This document shows positions 18,649 to 28,378 of a stretch of 64,000 nt of DNA, in pieces. Source of the stretch: Massilia sp. MS-15 (GTDB lineage: Bacteria > Pseudomonadota > Gammaproteobacteria > Burkholderiales > Burkholderiaceae_D); assembly GCF_020176695.1 (NCBI RefSeq), contig NZ_JAIWIA010000036.1, forward strand, positions 1 through 64,000. The letters are read 5' to 3'. How positions within the stretch are numbered: the stretch's first letter is position 1; each line of letters begins with the position of its first letter. A program made the translations under genes and the position numbers. The notes under the pieces were generated by a model that was not told where the DNA came from, did not search any database, and saw nothing but the letters and a program-made list of their open reading frames with translations.

Positions 18649-19851
18649 TCAATGCAGCGCAGGCACCGTGGCGCTGGCGCTGTTCAGGGTCGGCAGCTCG
18701 CGGGCGCCGACGGAACCCGGCGCCAGCACATCGAACCTGCCCGGCGCGAGCGCTTCGAGGAAGCGGCGCACCCGGCCGGCGTCAGCAGTGCGCGACATCT
18801 TCCCTTTTGAATCCAGGAACACCATGATCACGTTGCGGCCGTGGATGGCCGCCTGCATCACGAGGCAGCGCCCCGCTTCGTTGATGAAGCCGGTCTTCTG
18901 CAGGCCGATGTTCCAGTCCGGCAGCGCCACCAGGTAGTTGGTGTTCGCATAGCGCATCGGCCGGCCGCTCGCCTTCACCACCGAATTCGGGGTGGTGGAA
19001 TATTCGCGCAGCAGCGGCTCGCGGTAGGCCACGGCGACCAGGCGCGCCAGGTCGCGCGCGCTCGACACGTTGCGGCTCGACAGGCCGCTCGAATCGACGT
19101 AACGGGTATCGCGCATGCCCAGTTCCTGGGCCTTGGCGTTCATCGCGGCGACAAAGGCGCCGATCCCGCCCGGGTAGTTGCGCCCGAGGGCGGATGCCGC
19201 GCGGTTTTCCGAACTCATCAGGGCGATGTGCAGCAGTTCGCGCCGCGTCATGCGGGCGCCTACCGGCAGGCGCGAACTCGAATACTTGTGGCGGTCGACA
19301 TCGGCATCGGTGATGCGCAGGACTTCATCCAGGTCCTGCCCTGCCTGCACGACCACCAGGCCGGTCATGAGCTTGGTGATCGAGGCGATCGGCAGCGGGA
19401 TGCTGGAATTTTTTTCAAACAGTACTTCAGAGCTGTTCTGGTCGAGCACGAAGGCCACGTTCGAGCGCAGCGACAGCGGATCGGGGGTGCGGCGCAGGCC
19501 GGCCACATCGCCCAGGCTGCGCGGATCGGCGAGCGCGGCGGCGGCCGGGGCCGCGCGCCGCACGACCTGGTAGGTGACCTTGCGCTTGCCACGCACGATT
19601 TCAACCCGGCGCACGATGCGCTGGCGCTGGTCCCTGGCGCTGGCCTGGTCCTGGCGCTTGGCACGCGCCGCCTTGCGCGCCTTGCCCGGCGTGGCCCGGC
19701 GCTGCACCTTCCTGACGGCTTTCTTCTTGCCCGTCTTGGCTTCGGCACCGGCGCCCATGCCTGTACCGGCGCCAGCGCCGGCGCCGGCCGCCGGGGCCGG
19801 CGGGAGCGCGAGCGACAGCGCAACGATGGCAGCCAATACAAGTTTGAACAT
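18649..19851 (-). CDS. pbpG: D-alanyl-D-alanine endopeptidase, PBP7 (PbpG) type
   Basis: 400 aa, exported. Catalytic motifs in order: SITK (residues 157-160), SEN (214-216) and KTG (319-321), as in the S11 class of low-molecular-weight penicillin-binding proteins that cut peptidoglycan cross-links. The signal peptide is followed by an unusual Gly-Ala tract ([15 protein letters not shown]) and a strongly basic stretch (residues 41-91) before the peptidase domain. E. coli PBP7 (about 310 aa) lacks this. The basic linker could bind peptidoglycan, teichoic-like polymers or LPS; that is inference. Confidence 0.92.
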   Translation of the reverse strand: MFKLVLAAIVALSLALPPAPAAGAGAGAGTGMGAGAEAKTGKKKAVRKVQRRATPGKARKAARAKRQDQASARDQRQRIVRRVEIVRGKRKVTYQVVRRAAPAAAALADPRSLGDVAGLRRTPDPLSLRSNVAFVLDQNSSEVLFEKNSSIPLPIASITKLMTGLVVVQAGQDLDEVLRITDADVDRHKYSSSRLPVGARMTRRELLHIALMSSENRAASALGRNYPGGIGAFVAAMNAKAQELGMRDTRYVDSSGLSSRNVSSARDLARLVAVAYREPLLREYSTTPNSVVKASGRPMRYANTNYLVALPDWNIGLQKTGFINEAGRCLVMQAAIHGRNVIMVFLDSKGKMSRTADAGRVRRFLEALAPGRFDVLAPGSVGARELPTLNSASATVPALH

Positions 19852-19890
19852 CTGTAAACCCTTCGACGCAAACTGATGAGGTACAGATGC

Positions 19891-19918
19891 AGTTTAGCGG
19901 AACAACGTCTGATGGCAA
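19891..19918 (-). promoter_or_regulatory. Promoter of pbpG
   Basis: Minus strand TTGCCA (19913-19918), 16-bp spacer, TAAACT (19891-19896), 39 bases upstream of the ATG. Confidence 0.5.
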
Positions 19919-19990
19919 GCAAAAGTTCGATTCCGTGCGCATCCCCCGTACGGGAAGAAATCCTTGCCAATCAAGTGTTTACTGACCAAT

Positions 19991-20686
19991 TTATTCTCTG
20001 AAATACGCGAAATTGCCAACCGGTTCGCGCTCGGTCAGCAGCGTATTCTCGACCTTGCCAGGATCGGCCCAGCCGAGCGCCATGCCGCATACCACCATCT
20101 CATTTTCCGGCAATGCAAGCTGGCTCGCAATCACGCGATGGTATTGTGTGAAAGCGGCCTGCGGACAGGTGTCGAGCCCGCGCGCGCGTGCAGCGACCAT
20201 GATGTTCTGCAGGAACATGCCATAGTCGAGCCAGGAGCCCTGCTCCAGGATGCGGTCGATGGTGAAGATCAGGCCGACCGGCGCATCGAAGAAACGGTAG
20301 TTGCGCGCGTGCTGGGCCGCCATGCCGGCCTTGTTCTCGCGCGTCAGGCCCAGCAACGCGTACAGGTCCCAGCCCACCTTGCGGCGCCGGTCGACGAAGG
20401 GAGATACCCACTCGCGCGGGTAATACGCGTATTCCTCGGTATGCTGGCGCGCCTGCTCCGGGTCGGCATTCACCGCCAGGATCGCCGCGCTCAGGTCCTC
20501 GCGCGCCTGTCCCGTCAGTACATAAACTTTCCACGGCTGGGTATTGGTGCCGGACGGCGCCCGGGCGGCCACCTCGAGGATGCGCTCGATGTCCTCGCGC
20601 GCGACCGGCTGTGGCAGGAAAGCACGGATCGAGCGGCGCGACACGATGGCCGCATCGACGGCTTCTTGCTGGGGGCTGGTGATCAT
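19991..20686 (-). CDS. Nitroreductase-family FMN oxidoreductase
   Basis: 231 aa. Typical nitroreductase start SRRSIRAFLPQPVAREDIERIL, ARAPSGTNTQPWKVYVLTG (FMN phosphate binding) and the C-terminal GLDTCPQAAF and CGMALGWADP. These NAD(P)H-dependent enzymes reduce nitro-aromatics, quinones or flavins; the native substrate is unknown. The start is set by AAGGAG 7 bases before the ATG at 20686. Confidence 0.9.
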   Translation of the reverse strand: MITSPQQEAVDAAIVSRRSIRAFLPQPVAREDIERILEVAARAPSGTNTQPWKVYVLTGQAREDLSAAILAVNADPEQARQHTEEYAYYPREWVSPFVDRRRKVGWDLYALLGLTRENKAGMAAQHARNYRFFDAPVGLIFTIDRILEQGSWLDYGMFLQNIMVAARARGLDTCPQAAFTQYHRVIASQLALPENEMVVCGMALGWADPGKVENTLLTEREPVGNFAYFRE

Positions 20687-20993
20687 GGATTCTCCTTGAT
20701 GCGTGATGTTTGATCTGGCTTGGCGAAAAGGCAAGCGGCTAGTCTAGCATGGCCGGCTGCTGCTCCCTCCCGCCAAGGGGATACCTGAATTTCTTGCAAT
20801 CAATGCATTCAAGAAATTTATGCACACTCCATGGTGCATCGCATCAAATTCGCTTGACTCACGCCCGAACTTGGTTGACAATTCGCCCTGTTGCGGTGCA
20901 CAAAAAAGAGTTTCGTCGAATCGACGCCAGAAATCTGCCTCACCGGTCCAAGCAACATTTATCCACAGTACATTTTGAATTTTGGAGATCCAC
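20687..20993. other. Intergenic region upstream of phasin with a 9-bp inverted repeat
   Basis: 307 bp without a gene between divergent nitroreductase and phasin genes. It holds an inverted repeat AATTTCTTG (20788-20796) / CAAGAAATT (20810-20818) with a 13-nt spacer and no following T-run, so more like an operator than a terminator. A possible phasin promoter is TTGACT (20854-20859), 17-bp spacer, GACAAT (20877-20882). Base composition is distinctly AT-richer than the flanks. Confidence 0.45.
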
Positions 20994-21563
20994 ATGTTTG
21001 CAATTCCTGAGCAGTTCTCGAATGCCACCAAAGCCAACCTCGAATCGCAGTTCGCCCTGCTGTCCTCGCTGACCGCGAAGACCTTCGAAAGCATGGAAAA
21101 GCTGGTCGAGCTGAACATCAGCACCGCGCGCAGCACCCTGGAAGAGTCGTCGAACGTGGCGCGCCAGCTGCTGAGCGCCAAGGATCCGCAGGAATTCTTC
21201 TCGGTGACGGCATCGCAGGCCCAGCCGAGCGCCGAAAAGGCCCTGTCCTATAGCCGCCAGCTGGCCGCCATCGCCACCGGCACCGGCGCCGAGTTCTCGA
21301 AGGCCGCCGAAACCCAGATCGTCGACACCAACCGCAAGGTCATCGCCCTGGTCGACGAAGTGAGCAAGAACGCCCCGGCCGGTTCGGAAACCTTCGTTGC
21401 CGCCGTCAAGACCGTGATCAGCAACGCCAACGCCGGTTACGAGCAGTTCAGCAAGACCAGCAAGCAGGCTGCCGAAGCGATTGAAAACAACGTCAACGCA
21501 GCGGTGAGCCAGTTTTCGGCGACTGCTCGCAAGGCCGCCGCACCGCAGACGGCTGCCGCCTAA
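20994..21563 (+). CDS. Phasin family protein
   Basis: 189 aa, mostly amphipathic helix. Phasin signature near the N-terminus: FAIPEQFSNATKANLESQF, then SLTAKTFESMEKLVELN, and an Ala-rich tail (ATARKAAAPQTAAA). Phasins coat polyhydroxyalkanoate granules and limit their size, so the organism probably stores PHA. The start is set by GGAG 7 bases upstream. It is monocistronic, with a strong terminator behind it. Confidence 0.93.
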   Translation: MFAIPEQFSNATKANLESQFALLSSLTAKTFESMEKLVELNISTARSTLEESSNVARQLLSAKDPQEFFSVTASQAQPSAEKALSYSRQLAAIATGTGAEFSKAAETQIVDTNRKVIALVDEVSKNAPAGSETFVAAVKTVISNANAGYEQFSKTSKQAAEAIENNVNAAVSQFSATARKAAAPQTAAA

Positions 21564-21584
21564 GCTGCGACTGGTGACATGAAC

Positions 21585-21618
21585 AAAGCCGGGACGGCGA
21601 CGTCCCGGCTTTTTATTT
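21585..21618 (+). terminator. Intrinsic terminator of the phasin gene
   Basis: Perfect 12-bp stem AAAGCCGGGACG / CGTCCCGGCTTT with GCGA loop, followed by TTATTTT. It lies 22 bases after the stop. Confidence 0.9.
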
Positions 21619-21645
21619 TGGCGCGCCTGTGGTGAACCCGGCCGC

Positions 21646-22376
<731 letters not shown>

Positions 22377-22380
<4 letters not shown>

Positions 22381-23147
22381 GCGTGTGCTCCCCCGAGGTA
22401 GGCCTTGATCACAGCCGGGTTCTTCTGGATCTCGCCGGGCGTGCCCTCGGCGATCTGCTTGCCGTATTCGAGCACCGTGATGCGGTCGCACAGGCCCATC
22501 ATCAGCTTGACATCGTGCTCGATCAGCAGCACGGTCTTGCCCTCGGCCTTGATTTTCACGAGCAGCTCGCGCAGGGCCAGCTTCTCGGTGGCGTTCATGC
22601 CGGCCGCCGGTTCGTCCAGCGCCAGCAGCAGCGGGTCGGTGGCCAGCGCGCGCGCAATCTCCAGGCGGCGCTGGTCGCCATACGACAGGAACTTCGCCGT
22701 GCGCTGGGCATGGGCACCAATGCCGACGAAGTCCAGCAGCTCCTGGGCGCGGCGGCGGATCGCCGCTTCCTCCTCGCGCGCCGCGCGGTGGCGCAGCACG
22801 GCGCCGAGCAGGCCCTGGCGGGTGCGCACGTGGCGCCCGACCATCACGTTCTCCAGCGCGCTCATTTCGCCGAACAGGCGGATGTTCTGGAAAGTGCGCG
22901 CGATGCCGGCCCTGGCCACCTCGTGCGGCGCCGAGGGCGAATATGGCTTGCCGGCCAGCGCGAAGCTGCCGCTGTCCGGCTGGTACAGGCCCGTGATCAC
23001 GTTGAAGAAGGTGGTCTTGCCGGCGCCGTTCGGGCCGATCAGCCCATAGATCTGGCCGCGCTCGATGCGGATGCCAACGTCGGTCAGCGCCTGCAGGCCG
23101 CCGAAACGCTTGTTCACGCCGGCGATGTTCAGCAGCGTTTCGCTCAT
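22377..23147 (-). CDS. livG: Branched-chain amino acid ABC transporter ATPase LivG
   Basis: 256 aa. Walker A GPNGAGKTTFFNVITGLY, signature LSYGDQRRLEIARALA, Walker B LLALDEPAAGMN, H-loop LLIEHDVKLMMGLCDRI. GIARTFQNIRLFGEMSALENVMVG is LivG-typical. Its ATG overlaps the livM stop by 4 bases. Confidence 0.95.
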
Positions 23148-24355
23148 GCGCCCGCCCCCTGTTCTTCCTCGCGCGCGATGGCCGCGTTCGGGCGCTCTTC
23201 CCGGTTCGGCGAGGGCCACAGGCCGGCCGGGTTGAGCAGCATGATCAGGACCAGGGCCAGGCCGTACAGCAGCTGGCGCAGCACCTCGGCCTCGACCAGC
23301 ACCGTGCCGAACAGCGCCTGCTGGGCCGGCTCCACCACATGGCGCAGCACTTCCGGCAGCGCCGCCAGCAGCACGCCGCCCAGCACCACGCCGGGGATGT
23401 GGCCGATCCCGCCCAGCACCACCATCGCCAGCACCGCGATCGATTCGGTGAGCGAGAACGATTCCGGCGACACGAAGCCCTGGAAGGCGCCGAACATGGC
23501 GCCAGCCACGCCACCGAACGAAGCACCGATCGCGAAGGCCAGCAGCTTGACGTTGCGGGTGTTGATGCCCATGGCCTTGGCCGCGATCTCGTCCTCGCGG
23601 ATCGCGACCCAGGCGCGGCCCAGGCGCGAGTGCTGCAGGCGGCTGGTAATAAAGATGGTGGCGATGGTCAGCAGCAGGAACAGGAAATAATAGGCGTTCA
23701 CCGAAGGCATGCTGATACCCGCCACCTGCACCGTGGCCTGCGACCCGGCTTCCCCCGCCAGCGACACGCCGAACACGCGGATCGGGTCGATCATGTTGAT
23801 CCCCTGCGGCCCGTTGGTAAAATTGATCGGGTCGTTCAGGTTGTTCATGAAGATGCGGATGATCTCGCCGAAGCCGAGCGTGACGATGGCGAGGTAGTCG
23901 CCGCGCAACTTCAGGGTCGGCGCGCCCAGCAGCGCGCCGCACAGGGCCGCGGCCAGCGCCGCCAGCGGCACGATCGCCCAGACCGACAGGTGGATGCCGT
24001 TCTGCTGGATCTCGGGACCGAACAAGGCGACCAGGGCCTCGCCCAGGGCCGGCGAATAATAGATGACCGATTCCAGCAGCGCCGCGAACTGGGGCGAAGA
24101 GAACAGGCCGACCAGGTAGGCGCCCACCGCGAAGAAGGCGATGTAGCCCAGGTCGAGCAGGCCAGCAAAGCCAACCACGATGTTCAGGCCCAGCGCCAGC
24201 ATGATGTAGAGCAGCGCGATATCGATGATGCGCACCCAGGAGTTGCCGAACTGGGACGCGACGAAGGGAAAGACCAGCATCAGGACCAGCACGGCCGCCA
24301 TGCTGGCGTAGGCCTGGCGCGGCTTGTGCTGGACGTCGAATGTCAGGAGGGCCAT
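23144..24355 (-). CDS. livM: Branched-chain amino acid ABC permease LivM
   Basis: 403 aa, multi-pass. LGLNIVVGFAGLLDLGYIAF and APTLKLRGDYLAIVTLGFGE are LivM signatures. The EAA-like loop IREDEIAAKAMGINTRNVKLLAF couples to the ATPases. It starts 15 bases after livH. Confidence 0.95.
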   Translation of the reverse strand: MALLTFDVQHKPRQAYASMAAVLVLMLVFPFVASQFGNSWVRIIDIALLYIMLALGLNIVVGFAGLLDLGYIAFFAVGAYLVGLFSSPQFAALLESVIYYSPALGEALVALFGPEIQQNGIHLSVWAIVPLAALAAALCGALLGAPTLKLRGDYLAIVTLGFGEIIRIFMNNLNDPINFTNGPQGINMIDPIRVFGVSLAGEAGSQATVQVAGISMPSVNAYYFLFLLLTIATIFITSRLQHSRLGRAWVAIREDEIAAKAMGINTRNVKLLAFAIGASFGGVAGAMFGAFQGFVSPESFSLTESIAVLAMVVLGGIGHIPGVVLGGVLLAALPEVLRHVVEPAQQALFGTVLVEAEVLRQLLYGLALVLIMLLNPAGLWPSPNREERPNAAIAREEEQGAGA

Positions 24356-24370
24356 GTGCGTATCCCCCGC

Positions 24371-25300
24371 TCAGGCGCGGTCGGCCACGCGCTCGCCCAT
24401 GATGCCGGACGGGCGCAGGGTGAGCACCAGGATCAGCACCACGAAGGCGAAGATGTCCTGGTAGTGGCTGCCGAGGAAACCGCCGGTGAGGTCGCCGATG
24501 TAGCCGGCACCGAGCGCCTCGATGATCCCCAGCAGCAGGCCGCCGATCATGGCGCCGTAGATGTTGCCGATTCCGCCCAGCACGGCGGCGCAGAAGGCCT
24601 TCAGGCCCGGCAGCACGCCCATGGTGAAGGTGACGGAGGCGTAGTTCGCGCCCCACATGACGCCGGCCACCGCGGCCAGCGCGGCGCCGATGGCGAAGGT
24701 GGCGACGATCACGCGGTTCGCGTCCACGCCCATCAGGCCGGCCACGCGCGGGTTCTCCGCCACGGCCCGCATCGCGCGGCCCATGCGGGTACGCTCGACC
24801 AGCAGCACCAGCGCGCCCATCGCCAGCGCCGCCAGCACCAGCAGCAGGATCTGGGTGGGCGAGATCAGCGCGCCCATGAACTCCACCGGCTCGGGAGAGA
24901 GCAGCTGCGGGAAAGGCAGCGGGCTGCGGCCCCAGATCATCATGGCGAAGGTCTGCAGCAGGATCGAGACGCCGATCGCCGTGATCAGGGGCGCCAGGCG
25001 CGGCGCATTGCGCAGGCGGCGGTAGGCCACCCGCTCGATCAGGATGTTGACCAGCACCGTGACGGGAATCGCCCCGAGGATGGCCAGCGCCAGCGCCAGG
25101 TACCCGGGCAGGCCGGGAGCATAGGCTTCGAGCAGCTTGACGATGGTGAGGCCGGCCATCGCGCCGATCATCAGGACGTCGCCATGCGCGAAGTTGATCA
25201 GGTTGAGCACCCCGTACACCATCGTGTAGCCGAGCGCGACCAGTGCGTACATGCTGCCCAGCACCAGGCCGTTGAGGAGTTGTTGGAGGAAGGTTTCCAT
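24371..25300 (-). CDS. livH: Branched-chain amino acid ABC permease LivH
   Basis: 309 aa permease, first gene of livHMGF. GLVLGSMYALVALGYTMVYG and NFAHGDVLMIGAM at the N-terminus, ENPRVAGLMGVDANRVI in the coupling loop. The substrate-binding protein gene (livJ/K) is not in the cluster. No strong SD precedes the ATG. A stable hairpin lies 24 bases upstream in the predicted leader. Confidence 0.95.
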   Translation of the reverse strand: METFLQQLLNGLVLGSMYALVALGYTMVYGVLNLINFAHGDVLMIGAMAGLTIVKLLEAYAPGLPGYLALALAILGAIPVTVLVNILIERVAYRRLRNAPRLAPLITAIGVSILLQTFAMMIWGRSPLPFPQLLSPEPVEFMGALISPTQILLLVLAALAMGALVLLVERTRMGRAMRAVAENPRVAGLMGVDANRVIVATFAIGAALAAVAGVMWGANYASVTFTMGVLPGLKAFCAAVLGGIGNIYGAMIGGLLLGIIEALGAGYIGDLTGGFLGSHYQDIFAFVVLILVLTLRPSGIMGERVADRA

Positions 25301-25324
25301 CGTGCGCTTGTATGGTTTCCAAGC

Positions 25325-25358
25325 AAAACGGCACTCCGGGTCGCCCCGCAGTGCCGTT
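25325..25358 (-). terminator. Hairpin with short T-run in the livH leader (terminator or attenuator)
   Basis: On the minus strand a 9-bp stem AACGGCACT / AGTGCCGTT, extended by an inner CGGG/CCCG, is followed by TTTT. It lies between ispH and livH, both read leftward, only 24 bases before the livH ATG. A candidate -10 (TATGAT, 25390-25395) sits upstream of it. It may simply end ispH transcription or act inside the livH leader. Confidence 0.55.
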
Positions 25359-25465
25359 CCGGCCTGGCGTTCATGTTCCGATTGCCGCCATCATAACTTG
25401 GCAATTGGAAAAGATGCACAGGATTTTGTACCCGTCACCTGCCGGGCGCCGCGCTTCAAGCTGCT

Positions 25466-26407
25466 TCAGGCCGCTTTCGCGCCGTCCAGCCCTTTCGGCA
25501 GCGGGAACACGACGTTCTCTTCCACGCCTTCGAGCGCGCGCACGCTGGCCGCGCCGAGTTGCTTGAGGCGGTCGATCACGGCCTGCACCAGCACTTCCGG
25601 CGCCGAGGCGCCGGCGGTCACGCCGATCCGCTTCTTGCCCTCGATCCACTGCGGATCGATCTTGCCGGCATCGTCGACCATGTAGGCCGGGGTGCCCATC
25701 TTGTCCGCCACTTCGCGCAGGCGGTTCGAGTTCGAGCTGTTTGGACTGCCGACCACGATCACCACTTCCACCTGCGGCGCCAGGAACTTGACGGCTTCCT
25801 GGCGGTTGGTGGTGGCGTAGCAGATGTCGCCCTTCTTCGGCTCGATGATGTTCGGGAAGCGCGCCTTCAGCGCGGCGATGATGTCGGCGGTGTCGTCCAC
25901 CGACAGCGTGGTCTGCGACACATAGGCCAGCAGGTCCGGGTTATTGACCTGCAGGGTCGCCACGTCTTCCACCGTCTCGACCAGGTGCATGCCTTCCTCG
26001 GCCTGGCCCATCGTGCCTTCGACTTCCGGGTGTCCCTGGTGGCCGATCATGATGATCTCGCAGCCCTGCTTGCGCATCTTGGCCACTTCCACGTGCACCT
26101 TGGTCACCAGCGGGCAGGTGGCATCGAAAATGGTCAGGCCGCGCGCCTCGGCGTCGGCGCGGACCGCCTTCGACACGCCATGGGCCGAGAACACCAGGGT
26201 ATTACCCGGCGGGACGTCCTCGAGTTCCTCGATGAAGATCGCGCCCTTGCTGCGCAGGTCTTGCACCACGTACGCGTTGTGCACGATTTCGTGGCGCACG
26301 TAGATCGGGGCGCCGAACTGGCGCAGGGCGCGTTCGACGATCTCGATGGCGCGGTCCACGCCGGCGCAGAAGCCGCGCGGCTGGGCAAGCAGAATCTCGT
26401 TTTCCAT
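25466..26407 (-). CDS. ispH: 4-hydroxy-3-methylbut-2-enyl diphosphate reductase
   Basis: 313 aa [4Fe-4S] enzyme of the last MEP-pathway step, making IPP and DMAPP. Cluster cysteines are in [26 protein letters not shown] and [23 protein letters not shown] and [11 protein letters not shown] carry the substrate-binding histidines, and [14 protein letters not shown] is conserved. It is 13 bases downstream of the FKBP gene, the standard fkpB-ispH pairing. Confidence 0.97.
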   Translation of the reverse strand: MENEILLAQPRGFCAGVDRAIEIVERALRQFGAPIYVRHEIVHNAYVVQDLRSKGAIFIEELEDVPPGNTLVFSAHGVSKAVRADAEARGLTIFDATCPLVTKVHVEVAKMRKQGCEIIMIGHQGHPEVEGTMGQAEEGMHLVETVEDVATLQVNNPDLLAYVSQTTLSVDDTADIIAALKARFPNIIEPKKGDICYATTNRQEAVKFLAPQVEVVIVVGSPNSSNSNRLREVADKMGTPAYMVDDAGKIDPQWIEGKKRIGVTAGASAPEVLVQAVIDRLKQLGAASVRALEGVEENVVFPLPKGLDGAKAA

Positions 26408-26420
26408 GAAGGTTTCCTGT

Positions 26421-26864
26421 TTACAGAACCGAAATCAGTTTCACTTCGAACTGCAGGGCCTGGCCGGCCAGCGGGTGGTTGAAATCAAACAGCGCGGTGG
26501 TCTCGCGCATTTCCAGCAGCACGCCGGCGAAGCGGCCGCCCTTCGGCGCGTTGAACTCGATCAGTTCGCCCACCTTGTAATCGGCGTCCGGCACCGAGTT
26601 CTCTTCCAGGGTTGCCTTCGACACGGGCTGGATCAGGTCGGGATTGCGTTCGCCGAAGGCTTCGAGCGCGCTCAGCTGGAAAGTCTGGTGCGCGCCTTCG
26701 GGCAGGCCCAGCAGGCGCTGCTCGAGGAAGGGCGCCAGCTGGCCCTGGCCCAGCAGCAAGGTGGCGGGCGTGCCATTGAAGGTAGTGATGAGATCAGTAC
26801 CGTCCGCCGTGGCAAGCCGATAATGCAGGGTCAGGTAGGAAGATGGGTTGACGACGTTCGACAT
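26421..26864 (-). CDS. fkpB: FKBP-type peptidyl-prolyl isomerase, SlpA/FkpB type
   Basis: 147 aa cytoplasmic prolyl isomerase/chaperone. LTLHYRL at the N-terminus, [21 protein letters not shown], a flap insertion, then [18 protein letters not shown], all typical of SlpA. The ATG at 26864 is used; the longer in-frame extension is not family-like. Divergent from radC and upstream of ispH, an arrangement common in betaproteobacteria. Confidence 0.92.
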   Translation of the reverse strand: MSNVVNPSSYLTLHYRLATADGTDLITTFNGTPATLLLGQGQLAPFLEQRLLGLPEGAHQTFQLSALEAFGERNPDLIQPVSKATLEENSVPDADYKVGELIEFNAPKGGRFAGVLLEMRETTALFDFNHPLAGQALQFEVKLISVL

Positions 26865-26980
26865 GTTCGTTGTGGTGACAGGCAGGCCCGTTGCAGGCAA
26901 ACCGCTATTGTAAGCCACGGCAGGCCCGCGCGCCTGCCGCGCAGTTTTTCATACGCCCTTTTCATCGCAAGGATCAGACA

Positions 26981-27652
26981 ATGAGAATCACGGAATGGCC
27001 GGAGGAACAACGTCCGCGCGAGCGCCTGCTGCGCGGCGGACCCGCGGTGCTGTCGGACACCGAGCTGCTGGCGATCTTCCTGCGCGTGGGCGTGGCGGGC
27101 AAGAGCGCGGTGGCGCTGGCGCGCGACCTGCTCGACCATTTCGGCTCGCTGCACCGGCTGCTGCACGCCGGCCCGCGCGAGTTCGGCGCCCTGCACGGCC
27201 TGGGCCCGGCCAAGTATGCCCAGTTGCAGGCGGCGGTGGAACTGACGCGCCGCGCCGTGGTCGAGGAATTCGAACGCGCCGCCCTGTGCTCGCCGGACGC
27301 GGTGCGCGCCTACCTGCGCCACCAGTTCGCGCTGCAGGCGCATGAATCCTTTGTCGTGCTCTTCCTCGACGTCAAGAATCGCCTGATCACCTCCCGCGAA
27401 ATGTTCAGGGGCACGCTGACCCACACCAGCGTGTATCCGCGCGAAATCGTCAAGGCCGCCCTGCAGGCGAATGCCGCGGCGCTGATCCTGGCCCATAACC
27501 ACCCGTCCGGCGTGGCCGAACCGAGCGAGGCCGACCTGCGCCTGACGGCGGCCCTGGTGCAGGCGCTGGCCCTGGTCGATATCCGCGTGCTCGACCATTT
27601 CGTGGTGGCCGGGACACAGGTGCATTCCTTCGCAGAACACGGCCAGTTGTGA
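26981..27652 (+). CDS. radC: RadC/JAMM-domain protein
   Basis: 223 aa. N-terminal helix-hairpin-helix-like region ([25 protein letters not shown]) and C-terminal JAMM metalloprotease-like motif: ILAHNHPSG followed by D in PSEADLR. Despite the name, a direct DNA-repair role is doubtful and the molecular function is unknown. The ATG at 26981 follows AAGGA. Confidence 0.94.
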   Translation: MRITEWPEEQRPRERLLRGGPAVLSDTELLAIFLRVGVAGKSAVALARDLLDHFGSLHRLLHAGPREFGALHGLGPAKYAQLQAAVELTRRAVVEEFERAALCSPDAVRAYLRHQFALQAHESFVVLFLDVKNRLITSREMFRGTLTHTSVYPREIVKAALQANAAALILAHNHPSGVAEPSEADLRLTAALVQALALVDIRVLDHFVVAGTQVHSFAEHGQL

Positions 27653-27680
27653 GGCATCCTGCCCTGCCGACGCGCTCATC

Positions 27681-27722
27681 CACAATTGTTAAATTTTCTG
27701 AATATAAAAAGACACAATTGTT
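27681..27722. repeat. Two direct copies of CACAATTGTT upstream of rpmB
   Basis: CACAATTGTT occurs at 27681-27690 and 27713-27722. The core ACAATTGT is itself palindromic, and the copies are 32 bp apart (about three helical turns), just upstream of the rpmBG promoter. Possibly a protein-binding site pair; no factor is known. Confidence 0.45.
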
Positions 27723-27734
27723 TTTCGCAAGTGA

Positions 27735-27764
27735 TTGATTTGCCTTCGCTTTTCACGCTATACT
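27735..27764 (+). promoter_or_regulatory. Promoter of rpmB-rpmG
   Basis: TTGATT (27735-27740), 18-bp spacer, TATACT (27759-27764), 39 bases before the rpmB ATG. Confidence 0.6.
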
Positions 27765-27803
27765 CTCGTTTTTCCAATTCTGGATATTCTTAAGGAGTGC
27801 ACT

Positions 27804-28040
27804 ATGGCACGTGTCTGCCAAGTTACCGGCAAGGGAGTGATGGTTGGCAACAACGTCTCCCACGCTAACAACAAAACCAAGCGTCGTTTCCTGCCGAACC
27901 TGCAGAACCGCCGCATCTTCGTCGAATCGGAAAACCGCTGGGTCTCCCTGCGTCTGTCCAACGCCGGTCTGCGCGTGATCGACAAGCTCGGCATCGATGC
28001 CGTGCTGGCCGACATGCGTGCCCGTGGCGAAAAAGTTTAA
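27804..28040 (+). CDS. rpmB: 50S ribosomal protein L28
   Basis: 78 aa. Begins [20 protein letters not shown], then [12 protein letters not shown] and [18 protein letters not shown], matching L28 throughout. It has one Cys only, so it is the zinc-free form. AAGGAG SD 8 bases upstream. Co-transcribed with rpmG 13 bases downstream. Confidence 0.98.
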   Translation: MARVCQVTGKGVMVGNNVSHANNKTKRRFLPNLQNRRIFVESENRWVSLRLSNAGLRVIDKLGIDAVLADMRARGEKV

Positions 28041-28053
28041 TTAGGGAGCTATC

Positions 28054-28221
28054 ATGGCAAAAACTGGCCGCGACAAAATCAAGCTGGAATCGACCGCAGG
28101 TACTGGTCACTTCTACACCACCACCAAGAACAAGCGCACCATGCCGGCGAAGATGGAAATCACCAAATTCGACCCGAAGGCACGCAAGCACGTGATCTAC
28201 AAGGAAACCAAGATCAAGTAA
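28054..28221 (+). CDS. rpmG: 50S ribosomal protein L33
   Basis: 55 aa: [20 protein letters not shown] at the start, TTTKNKRT in the middle, [11 protein letters not shown] at the end. No cysteines, so the zinc-independent type. SD GGGAG 7 bases before the ATG. Second gene of rpmB-rpmG and followed by a terminator. Confidence 0.97.
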   Translation: MAKTGRDKIKLESTAGTGHFYTTTKNKRTMPAKMEITKFDPKARKHVIYKETKIK

Positions 28222-28237
28222 TCGATCTTGTTCCAGC

Positions 28238-28271
28238 AAAAGGCCGCCCGTTACGACTGGCGGCTTTTTTT
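28238..28271 (+). terminator. Intrinsic terminator of rpmB-rpmG
   Basis: GCCGCC (28243-28248) pairs with GGCGGC (28259-28264), followed by seven T. Confidence 0.85.
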
Positions 28272-28378
28272 ATGCGCAGCGCCAGGCTTGAGATCGCGCA
28301 GCGACGTTTGGGCGCAGGCTTGCCATCCCTGCCCGGCCGTGGAAGCATATTCTTGTCGCCGACTCTTCCACCAACAGC

